Counted from the first letter of the stretch, positions 18,145 to 27,982 are shown. The stretch is 44,414 nucleotides of DNA from Oceanobacillus massiliensis str. N'diop (GCF_000285495.1 NZ_HE610976.1:646056-690469); one strand, 5' to 3'. Notes: generated by a model not told the origin, from the sequence alone. Numbers and translations: made by a program.

Positions 18145-19697
18145 CCCAATCTGTATTTATAAAGAGCACCTTTATATTAACGATTGCTACATTGCTTTCT
18201 AAGGTGTTGGGAAGCATCTTTCGAATCCCACTGCAGAATATTGCAGGTGATGAGGTGCTCGGTATATTCAGCTTAGTTTATCCGGTCTATATGGTTGCAC
18301 TCATACTGTCGGTTGCGGGTATTCCACTTGCAATTTCTAAATTGATAGCTGAAGCAAGAGCTAACAATGAAGCTTCCGCTATCAAAGAAATACATATGAC
18401 GGCAAGTATTCTCGGCCTATTATTTGGGGTTGTGAGTTTCACTATCATATACAGTTTCTTATCCCCAATTGCTAATCTGTTAGGAGGCCCAACTACTGAA
18501 TTAGCACTTATCACAGTAGCTGCAACATTGCTCGTGGCTCCATATATGGCAGTTTACAGGGGTTTTTTTCAAGGTTTTGGTAACATGGGGCCCACCGCTG
18601 TTTCTCAAGTGATTGAACAAGTAGTCCGTGTTGGGTTAATTCTTGTTGCCGCCTATATCTTCGTCATGAAAAATTATTCAGATGAAATCATTGCCGGCGG
18701 TATTATGATAGGTTCTGTTATTGGCGCACTTTCATCACTTCTCTACTTAAGGAGGAAATATAAGAGGACCAATTTCAATTTACCTATAGCAAAGAAATTC
18801 TCTTTCCGAATCTTTAAAGGTTGGAGCATAAAAATTTTAAAGGTCTCAATCCCAATTGCGATCGGTTCCATTACCATGGCTCTTTTAAATTTTGTTGATT
18901 CCTTTACCGTTTCCTATGGTCTTCGTTCAGCGGGGGCAGAAACGAGTGATGTGAATTACTTATATGGAATTTATGGGCGGGGACTTTCCTTAGTTCAAAT
19001 TGCAACTGTGTTTGCCACTTCGATTGTACTTCCATTAGTGCCCTTGATTTCAGCAAAGCTGGCAGCAAGAGACATAAATGGAACCAGAACAGTTCTTGAA
19101 AAGACTCATTGGCTGACACATCTGATATCCTGGCCTGCTGCTTTTGGACTTCTTGGTTTAACCCTCCCATTGAACCTTGCTTTATTCACCAATTTAGAAG
19201 GCAGCACAATGCTTGCAATCATCGGGTTTAGTTCTGTGTTTACTTCATTAACAGTTCTCAGTACAGGTATCCTTCAGGGCATTAATTCAGCTACGACTGG
19301 AGCCGTTATTATTTTATGTGGTGTTGTAATAAAAACAGTGATGAATATTTATTTCATTCGATTATATGGTTTAGACGGAGCTGCTTTTTCCACTTTGCTT
19401 GTATATATTGTCTTATTTGTGATGAATACTTTGTATATATACAAACAAATACAGTTTACAATTATCAATTCTGAAACATTTAAAATGATCTTCTCTTCCA
19501 TTATTATGGGTGCAATCATTGGCTTACCAACGATTTATTTCAATATTGATGACTGGAACAGGACTCAATCATTCTCTTATGTAATAGCGGCAATTGTATT
19601 TGGAGCCATTCTATATTTGGTTCAATTATACTTCTTTAAAGTTATCAAGAAAGATACGGTTAAAGATATTCCATTTTTAAATAAAGTAATGAAGTGA
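18141..19697 (+). CDS. MATE/MOP-type polysaccharide flippase (SpoVB/MurJ-like)
   Basis: 518-residue integral membrane protein with about 14 hydrophobic segments, starting MTQSVFIKSTFILTIATL and showing the family motif KVLGSIFRIPLQNIAGDE and GIPLAISKLIAEA (polysaccharide biosynthesis/SpoVB family). It should move lipid-linked glycan across the membrane. The ATG at 18141 overlaps the tagA stop (ATGA); a longer in-frame extension inside tagA is rejected. Teichoic acid leaves by TagGH, so this flippase suggests a second lipid-linked glycan made in the same operon. Lipid II flipping remains an alternative. Confidence 0.85.
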   Translation: MTQSVFIKSTFILTIATLLSKVLGSIFRIPLQNIAGDEVLGIFSLVYPVYMVALILSVAGIPLAISKLIAEARANNEASAIKEIHMTASILGLLFGVVSFTIIYSFLSPIANLLGGPTTELALITVAATLLVAPYMAVYRGFFQGFGNMGPTAVSQVIEQVVRVGLILVAAYIFVMKNYSDEIIAGGIMIGSVIGALSSLLYLRRKYKRTNFNLPIAKKFSFRIFKGWSIKILKVSIPIAIGSITMALLNFVDSFTVSYGLRSAGAETSDVNYLYGIYGRGLSLVQIATVFATSIVLPLVPLISAKLAARDINGTRTVLEKTHWLTHLISWPAAFGLLGLTLPLNLALFTNLEGSTMLAIIGFSSVFTSLTVLSTGILQGINSATTGAVIILCGVVIKTVMNIYFIRLYGLDGAAFSTLLVYIVLFVMNTLYIYKQIQFTIINSETFKMIFSSIIMGAIIGLPTIYFNIDDWNRTQSFSYVIAAIVFGAILYLVQLYFFKVIKKDTVKDIPFLNKVMK

Positions 19698-19731
19698 TAT
19701 CAGTCTGGCGAACAGTAAAGGAGCATATGTA

Positions 19732-21627
19732 ATGGGAAAAAACATTTGGATATGGATAGTATTAGTTGTCTTGTTACTGGTCTCATCATCGGGGACACTC
19801 AATCGATGGAAAGCAGAAGCAGAAAATAAAACATATGAACTTGCTGCTCCTTTTGAGGAGATCAATGACAAAACGATAGATGACTCCATGACAATCGATG
19901 AGGTACTCTCTTCCTTTAGAGAATCTGGATTAACAACGGTGAGTTTAAATCCTTTTAATATATACGATTTGGAAGCAGAAGGCATTGTTAGTATTTACAA
20001 TGAGTCTGAACTATACGATATCCTTAGATTCACTAATAGTGAAAACGTTGATTTAAGCAAAACCGGGTATTACATCACAAAATCAGAATCCGCCTATTAC
20101 AATGACTTACTAGTAGAAACATTCAACCCTGAAGAGTTAACCATATCCGGGGAATCCTTTTATTTCATTCCGGAAGATTCAGATATAAAGCTTTCAACAG
20201 GACTTGGTTATGATGAAAGGTCAATCAAACAAATTGAGAAACATGGGCTTAATTATATTCTAAGGGTTATAAATGATACGAGTGATTCAGCACAGGCTAT
20301 TAATAATAGCACAGTAGATTCATTACTCGATTTAAAAACTGAAAAGAACTCAAATCTTTTATTTTCCGGTCAGGAGGTCATTGGCTATCCCGAGATACAG
20401 AATATGAATAAAATAGCTGAAAAACTCCATCAGTCTGGATTCCGGTTTTATTCAATCGAGTTCACACGACAATTGGGATTACAGTCTGTAGCAAGAGAGA
20501 CGGATTATAGCATAGTCCGTTTGCATAGTATTAGTTTGGACAATAAGACTTTGGAGGAAAACATTGACCAAGCAGTAAGAGCTGTAAAGGAGCGTAATAT
20601 TCGCTCTGTTTTCGTACATTTACAAACAGGTGATTCTCAAGAGAGTTTGGAAAATGCACAAAGTTTTATTGCCGGTGTGCATGATCGTTTGCCTGACTCG
20701 TTCCATTCAGGTACTCCCAATCCATTTAAACAGATAAATACACCGTTATGGATAGAGATTACCCTTGTTATAGCAGGCGTAATGTTTAGCTTCTTAGCAT
20801 CCAGTATTTTGAAAAACAGATGGCTACGGATATCTGCAGTGTTTTTTATGTGCCTATTAGCTTTATCGTATTTCCTATTACAAAAACTTTTATTGCTCCA
20901 GGCTTTCGCCTTAATTATTGCCGTTATCACACCAATATTTGCTGTTCTCTCCACTGGTGCAATTGGGACAGACAGAATTAGTAAAATTACGATCCAATAT
21001 ATCAAAGCCGTTTTTATTAGCTTCCTTGGCATATTTATCGTAATTGGATTATTGAATGGGAATGCATTTATTACCGGATTTGAAATATTTAGAGGTGTGA
21101 AACTGGTTTACATACTTCCTATTCTTTTTGTTGCTGGATACTTATTTATTAAGCCAGGAACGATACTTCTTAAGAATCATGGAATTAATTTACTTAAAGC
21201 AGAAGTAAAATATTGGCATCTCATCATTTTTATCATAATAGGAGCAATGGGGATCTATTATATTAGTCGCACGGGTAATACTGGAACTGTCAGTGAAATT
21301 GAATTGATGATTCGAAACACATTGGAGGAAGTCTTATATGTCCGACCAAGGACGAAAGAATTTTTGATTGGCTTCCCTTTATATATCCTTTCGCTTTATG
21401 TATTGAGCAAACACTATAATCTTGGGAAATTGCTACTAATCCCCGGCACGATAGGATTTTTGTCGATCATGAATACTTTTACACATTTTCATATACCTTT
21501 GCATATATCCTTTTTAAGAACAGCTTATAGTATTGTCATTGGATATATTATCGGGCTTCTGCTTATTTACTTATACAAAATCTGTACACCTTATATTGGC
21601 AAAGTATATAAAAGGATGTGGTCATAA
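19732..21627 (+). CDS. DUF5693-type polytopic membrane protein
   Basis: 631 residues. One N-terminal membrane helix (IWIWIVLVVLLLVSSSG), an extracellular region of about 300 residues (35-340), then around eight to nine closely packed hydrophobic segments to the C-terminus. It resembles the uncharacterised proteins commonly found directly upstream of csaB in bacilli (DUF5693, from memory). ATG 19732 follows AAAGGAG; the stop overlaps the csaB start as TAATG. Position between a flippase and the pyruvyltransferase suggests a part in assembling or handling the pyruvylated wall polysaccharide. No catalytic motif is recognised. Confidence 0.75.
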   Translation: MGKNIWIWIVLVVLLLVSSSGTLNRWKAEAENKTYELAAPFEEINDKTIDDSMTIDEVLSSFRESGLTTVSLNPFNIYDLEAEGIVSIYNESELYDILRFTNSENVDLSKTGYYITKSESAYYNDLLVETFNPEELTISGESFYFIPEDSDIKLSTGLGYDERSIKQIEKHGLNYILRVINDTSDSAQAINNSTVDSLLDLKTEKNSNLLFSGQEVIGYPEIQNMNKIAEKLHQSGFRFYSIEFTRQLGLQSVARETDYSIVRLHSISLDNKTLEENIDQAVRAVKERNIRSVFVHLQTGDSQESLENAQSFIAGVHDRLPDSFHSGTPNPFKQINTPLWIEITLVIAGVMFSFLASSILKNRWLRISAVFFMCLLALSYFLLQKLLLLQAFALIIAVITPIFAVLSTGAIGTDRISKITIQYIKAVFISFLGIFIVIGLLNGNAFITGFEIFRGVKLVYILPILFVAGYLFIKPGTILLKNHGINLLKAEVKYWHLIIFIIIGAMGIYYISRTGNTGTVSEIELMIRNTLEEVLYVRPRTKEFLIGFPLYILSLYVLSKHYNLGKLLLIPGTIGFLSIMNTFTHFHIPLHISFLRTAYSIVIGYIIGLLLIYLYKICTPYIGKVYKRMWS

Positions 21628-22757
21628 TGCACGTTGTAATATCAGGCTATTATGGGTTTGACAATGTAGGCGATGAAGCAATCTTGTTTTCTATCATTCT
21701 TGCCCTGAAAAATATCCAACCAGACATCCAAATAACTGTGCTTTCGAACAATCCTGATGCTACGAAAGAAACCTATAAGGTCAATGCTGTAAATCGTTTA
21801 AAAATACATGAAGTAAGCCGTGCCATAAGAAATTCCGATGGTTTGATCAGTGGTGGAGGAAGTCTCCTCCAGGATGCAACAGGGATAAAATCTATTCCAT
21901 ACTACACCGGCATCATTAAAATTGCCAAATGGCATAGGAAGCCTGTCTTCATTTATGCGCAAGGTATTGGACCGATTCGAAGGAAACTATGTAAATGGAT
22001 TGTGAGAAACACTTTGCAAGGGGTTGAAGGAATTACAGTTAGGGATAAAGATTCTCAATCCCTGCTGTTGAATCTTGGAGTTAAACAGCAGTCTTCAATT
22101 GTACCTGATCCTGTAATGATTCTTAAGGAACGTAACTATGTAAGCCAGTGGCTGCAATCCCAGAATTGGAATAAACCATTTATTTCAGTAAGTGTAAGAA
22201 ATTGGTCTTCCGATACGGGCTTTAAAAGGAAATTAGCAATCTGTCTAGATCGTTTAGCCCTTCGTGGATATACAATCGTATTTGTCCCAATGCACGGAAA
22301 ACATGATGAAAGGGCATCGAGAGAAACGGCATCATTCATGAGCGCACAAAGCTACATATCACCTGGGGATTCAACAATCAATGAAAAGATAGCTATCATA
22401 GGTATGTCCAAACTATTAATTGGCATGAGACTGCATTCCCTTATCTTTTCGGCAATAAATTATATTCCTTTTATCGCGATTTCATATGATCCAAAAATCG
22501 ACTCCTTTGCTGAGATTTGTGAGCAGACTATCGTTGGACATGTAGAAAAGAAGGATTGGGATGAAGATAAGCTTTATAAGGCGGTAATCAGCACCTTAGC
22601 TAATGAAAGTGATGTAAAGGAAATCTTAAAAAATAATGTAAATCCATATAAAGAGATGGCATTTCAAACTGCAGAAAAAGCACTGCAAACATTTTCGCTT
22701 CATATTGAATCAAAAAAGGGTGATAAAAAGTGGGAAAGAAGCAAATTCTATTCATAA
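21627..22757 (+). CDS. csaB: Polysaccharide pyruvyl transferase CsaB
   Basis: Adds ketal-linked pyruvate from phosphoenolpyruvate to wall polysaccharide, creating the ligand for SLH domains. Markers: MHVVISGYYGFDNVGDEA (motif GYYGFDNVGDEA), SGGGSLLQDATG, IYAQGIGPI and LIGMRLHSLIFS. Length is 376 residues from ATG 21627; the upstream in-frame GTG (21618) is within the binding region and is rejected. Coupled to the DUF5693 gene upstream and overlapping the GH26-like gene downstream by 28 bases. The SLH protein 4.3 kb upstream is its obvious functional partner. Confidence 0.93.
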   Translation: MHVVISGYYGFDNVGDEAILFSIILALKNIQPDIQITVLSNNPDATKETYKVNAVNRLKIHEVSRAIRNSDGLISGGGSLLQDATGIKSIPYYTGIIKIAKWHRKPVFIYAQGIGPIRRKLCKWIVRNTLQGVEGITVRDKDSQSLLLNLGVKQQSSIVPDPVMILKERNYVSQWLQSQNWNKPFISVSVRNWSSDTGFKRKLAICLDRLALRGYTIVFVPMHGKHDERASRETASFMSAQSYISPGDSTINEKIAIIGMSKLLIGMRLHSLIFSAINYIPFIAISYDPKIDSFAEICEQTIVGHVEKKDWDEDKLYKAVISTLANESDVKEILKNNVNPYKEMAFQTAEKALQTFSLHIESKKGDKKWERSKFYS

Positions 22758-24469
22758 TAGCAGCATTCGTAATAATAGGTATACTGACAATTATTGCTAT
22801 AAATCCAGGAGGAATCCTAAATAAAACTGAACAGGCAGTTAAAGAGATAGCCACTGATTCCGTGAATTATTCAAAGGATATTGTATATAATGGCAATCAT
22901 TTTAAAGCAGATCACGCACCATATAACGATCAAGGCCATTTATATCTCTCGCTTTCCGACCTTGAAGAAATTACTGATTTAGATACTCAACTAGATGGGC
23001 AATCTTTGATTCTGAACTATCAAGACAGTACCTTAACCTATCAGGAAAAGGTCGTACAAAACAGTAATTTGAAAGAAGATGAAATTAACGAATATCAAGT
23101 CAAAGGAGATACTATATTTATACCTGATAGGCATATTGAAAAGTTTTTAGGAATCCAAGTTGATTATTACCTTGATAAGCAAACAAATACAATCTCACTT
23201 TTAAGCCCTGCAGAGCAACAAAAGGAGAATTATGATCAGGAGATTGGTTCTACTATATTTCTACATAGACAAAATGTTCCTTTAGCCAAATATGAGCCAA
23301 GGAATGGCATCTATTTAGGTGGTTACGTCATTCAAGATGAATATATTGATACAAGTATGAATAAATTTAATCAACTTACCGGTAAAGAACATGCATCTTA
23401 TTTCAGATATGTAGGATATGGAAAGCCTTTCCCTACTGAGTGGGTTAATGAAGTAATTGCAGCAGGCGGATTCCCTCAGATTGCATGGGAACCAAATAAC
23501 GGCCTTGAAGAAGTACAAGACGACGAATATCTTCGTCAATTTGCAAAGGATGCCGCTTCAGCAGGAGTTCCAGTATTACTGCGCTATGCAAGCGAAATGA
23601 ATGGAACATGGACAGCCTATTCCGGAAATCAGGAATTGTATATTCAAAAATGGAAGCTGGTTCATAATGTTATGGAAGAAGAGGCCCCTAATGTCATGAT
23701 GCTTTGGAATGTATTTACAATGCCTGAAGGAACTATAGAGGACTTTTATCCAGGCGATGACTACGTTGATTATGTCGGAGTCAATATTTATAATGTGGTT
23801 TATCACAACGATAGCCTGGAAGGAAAATCAGATTTTGAGGATCCGTTAAGATTATTGGACTACGTATATAATACGTACAGCGATACAAAGCCTATCGTTA
23901 TCGGCGAATTCGGAGCTACAAATTATACAGTCACCGACGGATTATTTCACATTGACTTCGCAACGGAAAAGATTACCCGAATGTATAAGCATCTCCCTGA
24001 TTTGTATCCGAGAGTAAAATTTATTTACTACTTCGATGTAAATAATTTGGTGAATGCACCTGAAGGAAGAAAAATAAACAATTATGCCATTACAGAAAAT
24101 GAACGCATTACAAATGCTTATGCCTCAAGCATTAAACATGATAACTATTTATCCGGTGTCCAAGAAAACGCTATGAACGAGGAAACCTTTTCCTATCGGG
24201 ATTTTCTTTTTAAATATAAAAGCGAGCTATTTGTAGATGTTCAGTTTGCAGAAGAATATCTAGGTGTAGAAATCAAGGAAATAGATGATGGAACATATGA
24301 AGCCTCTTATGAAGGCAAGAAGTTTACAATCAAAAGAGAAGATTTAACGATAGATAAAGCTGCTTTCTTTGAAAAGAGAGAGATCCATGGGGTCCCTATT
24401 GAAGAAGTTCTGGACAAACTTGAATTCGAATATCGCTATGAAAACGGCGACCTCCATATATACCAATAA
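22730..24469 (+). CDS. Membrane-anchored GH26-like glycoside hydrolase with stalk domains
   Basis: 579 residues. An N-terminal signal anchor (residues 5-25) is followed by a domain like the copper amine oxidase N-terminal module (about 45-160; VKGDTIFIPDRHIEKFLG), a central (beta/alpha)8-type hydrolase (about 175-465) and a second stalk-like domain (about 480-579). In the hydrolase, LLRYASEMNGTW (E289, likely acid/base) and PIVIGEFGA (E393, likely nucleophile) match the GH26 mannanase pattern. It could trim ManNAc-containing wall polysaccharide, but the substrate is unknown. Start GTG 22730 lies inside the csaB end, with AAAGGGTGAT before it. It is the last gene of the run and is followed by an 18-base-stem hairpin. 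Confidence 0.82.
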   Translation: MGKKQILFIIAAFVIIGILTIIAINPGGILNKTEQAVKEIATDSVNYSKDIVYNGNHFKADHAPYNDQGHLYLSLSDLEEITDLDTQLDGQSLILNYQDSTLTYQEKVVQNSNLKEDEINEYQVKGDTIFIPDRHIEKFLGIQVDYYLDKQTNTISLLSPAEQQKENYDQEIGSTIFLHRQNVPLAKYEPRNGIYLGGYVIQDEYIDTSMNKFNQLTGKEHASYFRYVGYGKPFPTEWVNEVIAAGGFPQIAWEPNNGLEEVQDDEYLRQFAKDAASAGVPVLLRYASEMNGTWTAYSGNQELYIQKWKLVHNVMEEEAPNVMMLWNVFTMPEGTIEDFYPGDDYVDYVGVNIYNVVYHNDSLEGKSDFEDPLRLLDYVYNTYSDTKPIVIGEFGATNYTVTDGLFHIDFATEKITRMYKHLPDLYPRVKFIYYFDVNNLVNAPEGRKINNYAITENERITNAYASSIKHDNYLSGVQENAMNEETFSYRDFLFKYKSELFVDVQFAEEYLGVEIKEIDDGTYEASYEGKKFTIKREDLTIDKAAFFEKREIHGVPIEEVLDKLEFEYRYENGDLHIYQ

Positions 24470-24506
24470 TGAAAGCCCCTTCTCATACGAAGGGGCTTTC
24501 ATTATT
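24465..24506. terminator. Long perfect hairpin after the csaB operon
   Basis: 18-base perfect stem, AATAATGAAAGCCCCTTC and its complement, six-base loop. It lies between convergent transcription units; the U tract is modest on either strand. Confidence 0.8.
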
Positions 24507-24618
24507 GATGCTTTTGATTTAATCGTTCTTTTGAATAGGCAACAGAAAACCATTAGGAGAACAGCTAGGTTGCTGTGATAGTAGTTTTTCAATAAGACTT
24601 GGCAGGACAGATTCTATT

Positions 24619-25667
24619 TTACTTTCTTACTTTACTTCCTTCAAACAGTCTTAATATTGGACGATAGTTTTCACTTACTAAACCTGTTATCTCAACCATT
24701 ATTTCAACGAGTATAGCTAAGGAAATAATTATCGTTGTCGCTCCCCATAGCGTCGATTTTGTAAAAATCACGGCTGCAATACTGAACAAACTGCTCATTG
24801 CATAGATCATGATTACTGTCTGCCGGTGGGAAAACCCCAGTCTTATTATACAGTGATGCAGATGAAATTTATCCGGTGCAGATATTGGGTTATTATGAAC
24901 GATGCGGCGGACTATCGCAAATGCTGTATCCAGAATCGGGATAGCCAATATAATAATTGGAACGATAAGGGAAAACAGTGTTACATTCTTATATAATCCC
25001 GTAACAGAAAGTACGCTGATCATATAGCCCAGAAAGAGAGAACCAGTGTCTCCCATGAAAATCTTGGCCGGATAAAAATTGTAGACTAAGAAACCTAGTG
25101 TACTTCCAAGCAGTATCAATCCTATCAATGCACTGGTAGAGTCTCCCATTGAAATCGCCAACAGCGATATGGTAATAAGTGCTATTGATGACACTCCAGC
25201 AGCAAGTCCATCCAGTCCATCAATTAAGTTGATAGCATTTGTTACTGCTATAATCCATAAAATTGTAACTGGAATGACAAAAAGTTCAAATTCTATTCTA
25301 TCACCAAATGGCAGTGTTATAAATTCGATGCGGATTCCACCAAGAACGGTTACAACTGCTGCCCCTACTTGTCCGATAAGCTTGATCTTCGGTGACAATT
25401 GCAATATATCATCCAGCAATCCCGTCATGATAATGATGAATGATCCTGCTATTATTGGTCCTATTACATCTGAATCCGGAAAAAAGAAAAATAGCCCGAT
25501 TAGGAAACTAGTATATATGGCTAGTCCACCTATTCTGGGCATTGGTTTACTATGAACCTTTCTCTTATCCGGCTGATCTACAGCACCTATCTTAAATGCG
25601 ATTTTTTTACGAAAGGGGTTACGATAATAGCCGTTAAAAAGCAAACGACTAAAGCTATATAACTCAT
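24619..25667 (-). pseudogene. tagO: TagO/WecA-like undecaprenyl-phosphate GlcNAc-1-phosphate transferase, frameshifted
   Basis: First membrane step of teichoic acid synthesis. A proper start exists at ATG 25667 after AGGAGG, encoding MSYIALVVCFLTAIIVTPFVKK, but the frame then closes. The remaining protein (IAFKIGAVDQPDKRKVHSKPMPRIGGLA onward, motif PMPRIGGLA) is in the next frame. The switch is at an A7 run (plus-strand T7, 25602-25608); eight A residues would restore a 349-residue TagO. Later motifs are intact: NLIDGLDGLAAGV, FMGDTGSLFLG and HLHH. A second, intact homologue lies at 32036-33115. Whether the break is real or a homopolymer reading error cannot be told from one sequence. Confidence 0.9.
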
Positions 25668-25713
25668 ATAAATCCTCCTACTAGATGAAGCCAGTTGTCA
25701 GGTTGGCAACGTC

Positions 25714-26445
25714 TTAGATAATGACCTGCTCCATCTCCAAATGAATATCTTTTTGGAAACACTCTTTATACTTCTCTAATTCATCCGTCGTTCCCAATAT
25801 GGATGGATTCCGTTTAATGTATTGCATGTGTTCTAATGTATTCACTTTCCACGCTACAAGCTGGATGCCCATTTCCTTGCATCTTTTTATATGCTTTTCC
25901 TTTAATCCATCGTATCGGACTGCAAAATACTTGGCATTTAGTTTCTCAATGAGCCGATAATTCGAAGATCTTATTTTATTTACCAAAGGACCTAGTTCAA
26001 GTTCCTTTGATAACCCTCGCAGTTTTGCCAGCGATTTATGGTTGAAAGAGATAATATAGACCTGATCCACTACTCCTAATTTTTGAATAACATCATATAC
26101 TATTTTTTCTACCCCTCGATATAGTTCTGTATTCTTCAATTCTATGGAAACAATGATTCTATCTTTTGCCATTTTAAGTACTTCTTCCAATGATGGAATT
26201 CTTTCATTTTCCGCTACTTTAAAATGCTGTAATTCCTCAAATGTATACATACGGATTTCCCCGCTTCCATCTGTCATTCTGTCAATCGTATGATCATGCA
26301 TAACAACTGGAATACCGTCTTTACTAAGGTGAACATCGAGCTCCATATGTGAAAACCCTAAATCTATAGCTGCCTGAAATGAAGATATTGTGTTTTCTGG
26401 ATACTTTACAGGATAACCTCTGTGAGCTATGCCTCTTATACTCAT
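25714..26445 (-). CDS. Glycerophosphodiester phosphodiesterase
   Basis: Hydrolyses glycerophosphodiesters to glycerol-3-phosphate and an alcohol. GDPD motifs: IAHRGYPVKYPENT, MELDVHLSKDG, VVMHDHTIDRMTDG, and VSIELKN. There is no signal peptide, so it should act in the cytoplasm like UgpQ. Three consecutive ATG codons (26451, 26448, 26445) follow AAAGGAG; the last has the best spacing (7) and is chosen, giving 243 residues. Near teichoic acid genes it could recycle glycerol-3-phosphate for TagD. It lies 46 bases after the TagO-like gene in sequence order, upstream of it in transcription, so the two may be co-transcribed. Confidence 0.92.
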   Translation of the reverse strand: MSIRGIAHRGYPVKYPENTISSFQAAIDLGFSHMELDVHLSKDGIPVVMHDHTIDRMTDGSGEIRMYTFEELQHFKVAENERIPSLEEVLKMAKDRIIVSIELKNTELYRGVEKIVYDVIQKLGVVDQVYIISFNHKSLAKLRGLSKELELGPLVNKIRSSNYRLIEKLNAKYFAVRYDGLKEKHIKRCKEMGIQLVAWKVNTLEHMQYIKRNPSILGTTDELEKYKECFQKDIHLEMEQVII

Positions 26446-26591
26446 CATCATTCTCCTTTTCTGGTAAGTTGTACTTTCTTAAGGGAATAGATTCCGTTTC
26501 CTTATTTTTAATTATAAAGATAGAATGTTAATCACGTATTAACCAAGAGTGAATTGTTTGTAAATTTAAAATGAAGTCATGATTGTTATAT

Positions 26592-26637
26592 AAAAAAAGG
26601 CCTTCATCCGCATTTAAGCTAAACGGAATGATCGCCT
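26592..26637 (-). terminator. Terminator after the acyltransferase gene
   Basis: Minus-strand imperfect hairpin (AGGCGATCATTCCG / CGGATGAAGGCCT) followed by seven T residues. Confidence 0.75.
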
Positions 26638-26644
26638 CTTATAG

Positions 26645-27775
26645 TTATGATTTAAGTTGTTTTTTTCTTAAAACAAGAATTTTTTTGTTCGTAAAGGAAT
26701 AGCTTTTCAGATGCTGTATTCCCATATACATAAGATATGCAAAAATAAATACTACCGGAGTAAATAAAAGTTTCCATCCTAAAGAATCTTGAATGTAGTT
26801 TAGTTCCAATCTTGTCATTATGATTCGAATGAATTCCATAACAAATACATGTGATACATATATCCCTACTGACTGAGAACCAATCTTAGATATTAATGAA
26901 TTCCTTCCGATATTCCTGTGCTTCATTACAGTAAGAAATAATACGATACTCAAAGGAATTGTCATTAAAAAATAGTCCTGTGCATTCCCTTGATTTATCT
27001 TTAGTGTTATATATGCTTCAATTACTTGTAGAAAACCAAGCGAGATAATCATTAGTACTAACAAGACAGATGGTATCTTAGCAACAGCTGCTGTTACTTT
27101 ATGTGCATACATGCCCAGCATTCCACCAAGCGTTGTATAAAACAATCCAAAAAACAATGGATCCCTTGTATTCATTGTTACCTCATAAAGGAAAGAATAG
27201 GACTGGCCAAACACTCCATAGATATTAAACCCAAAACTTATAATAACCAGCAAGGGCAGCAGCTTCCATTTATAAAATATGAATAAGATAAATACAGACC
27301 ATATGAGTGCTAATAGAAACCATAAATGGTATTGTGAGTGACCCGCACCATAATAAAATAGATCCAATGTAAAGACATTTGAGACTAAGTCTAAAAACAT
27401 TGCTTTTAATGCTTCGATATTCTTTTCCGTCTCTATATATCTAATTGCTAAATCAAACATAAAATAAAATAAAAACCATGCTGCCCAAAGTTTTATCAGT
27501 TTAAGCGAATAATTTTTGAAATAGGAAATCTGAATTTTTGTGGCATTAGCAGAAGCGTTTTTTACTTCAATACCTTTCATTTTCTGTAAAAATAAATATC
27601 CTGATGTTACAAAGAAAAAAGGCACTGCGAATCTAGCTAAGATATCAATAATAAAATCAATGTCATCTCCGTTTATATTACCGATAAGTGTTCCTCTTAA
27701 TGTGCCTGTATGAATACATACTACTGCAAATATGGCAAAAAATTTCACAAAATCAATACTATAATTACGTTCCAT
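26645..27775 (-). CDS. Acyltransferase-3 family membrane protein
   Basis: 376 residues with about ten membrane segments. The N-terminus ERNYSIDFVKFFAIFAVVCIHTG carries the family signature (SIDFVKFFAI and the catalytic-type histidine in VCIHTG). Such proteins O-acylate surface glycans or lipids. I chose ATG 27775, about 11 bases after AGGAG; a GTG at 27784 is only two bases from that site. It is monocistronic, with its own terminator. The substrate is unknown; O-acetylation of the wall polysaccharide made nearby is plausible, because the pyruvylated polymers that bind SLH domains can also be O-acetylated. Confidence 0.85.
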   Translation of the reverse strand: MERNYSIDFVKFFAIFAVVCIHTGTLRGTLIGNINGDDIDFIIDILARFAVPFFFVTSGYLFLQKMKGIEVKNASANATKIQISYFKNYSLKLIKLWAAWFLFYFMFDLAIRYIETEKNIEALKAMFLDLVSNVFTLDLFYYGAGHSQYHLWFLLALIWSVFILFIFYKWKLLPLLVIISFGFNIYGVFGQSYSFLYEVTMNTRDPLFFGLFYTTLGGMLGMYAHKVTAAVAKIPSVLLVLMIISLGFLQVIEAYITLKINQGNAQDYFLMTIPLSIVLFLTVMKHRNIGRNSLISKIGSQSVGIYVSHVFVMEFIRIIMTRLELNYIQDSLGWKLLFTPVVFIFAYLMYMGIQHLKSYSFTNKKILVLRKKQLKS

Positions 27776-27948
27776 TGTCTGCACATCTCCTATCGCTGCT
27801 TTAGAGTTCTATAAAAGAGTTTAATTTCGCTATTTTTTGGTACCATCTAACATAAAATTCGTTTATGTTTATCTTTTTAGGGCTCAATTTATGTTTCATT
27901 TATGTATCATGTTATTCACGAATTCATTAGCTCCTCTTGAAAATTTGC

Positions 27949-27982
27949 AAAAAAAGAAGGCCATCATTAGTCGATAGCCTTC
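27949..27982 (-). terminator. Terminator after the subtilase gene
   Basis: Minus-strand stem GAAGGC-A-TATC... with GAAGGC/GCCTTC closing (one internal mismatch), followed by seven T residues. Confidence 0.8.
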
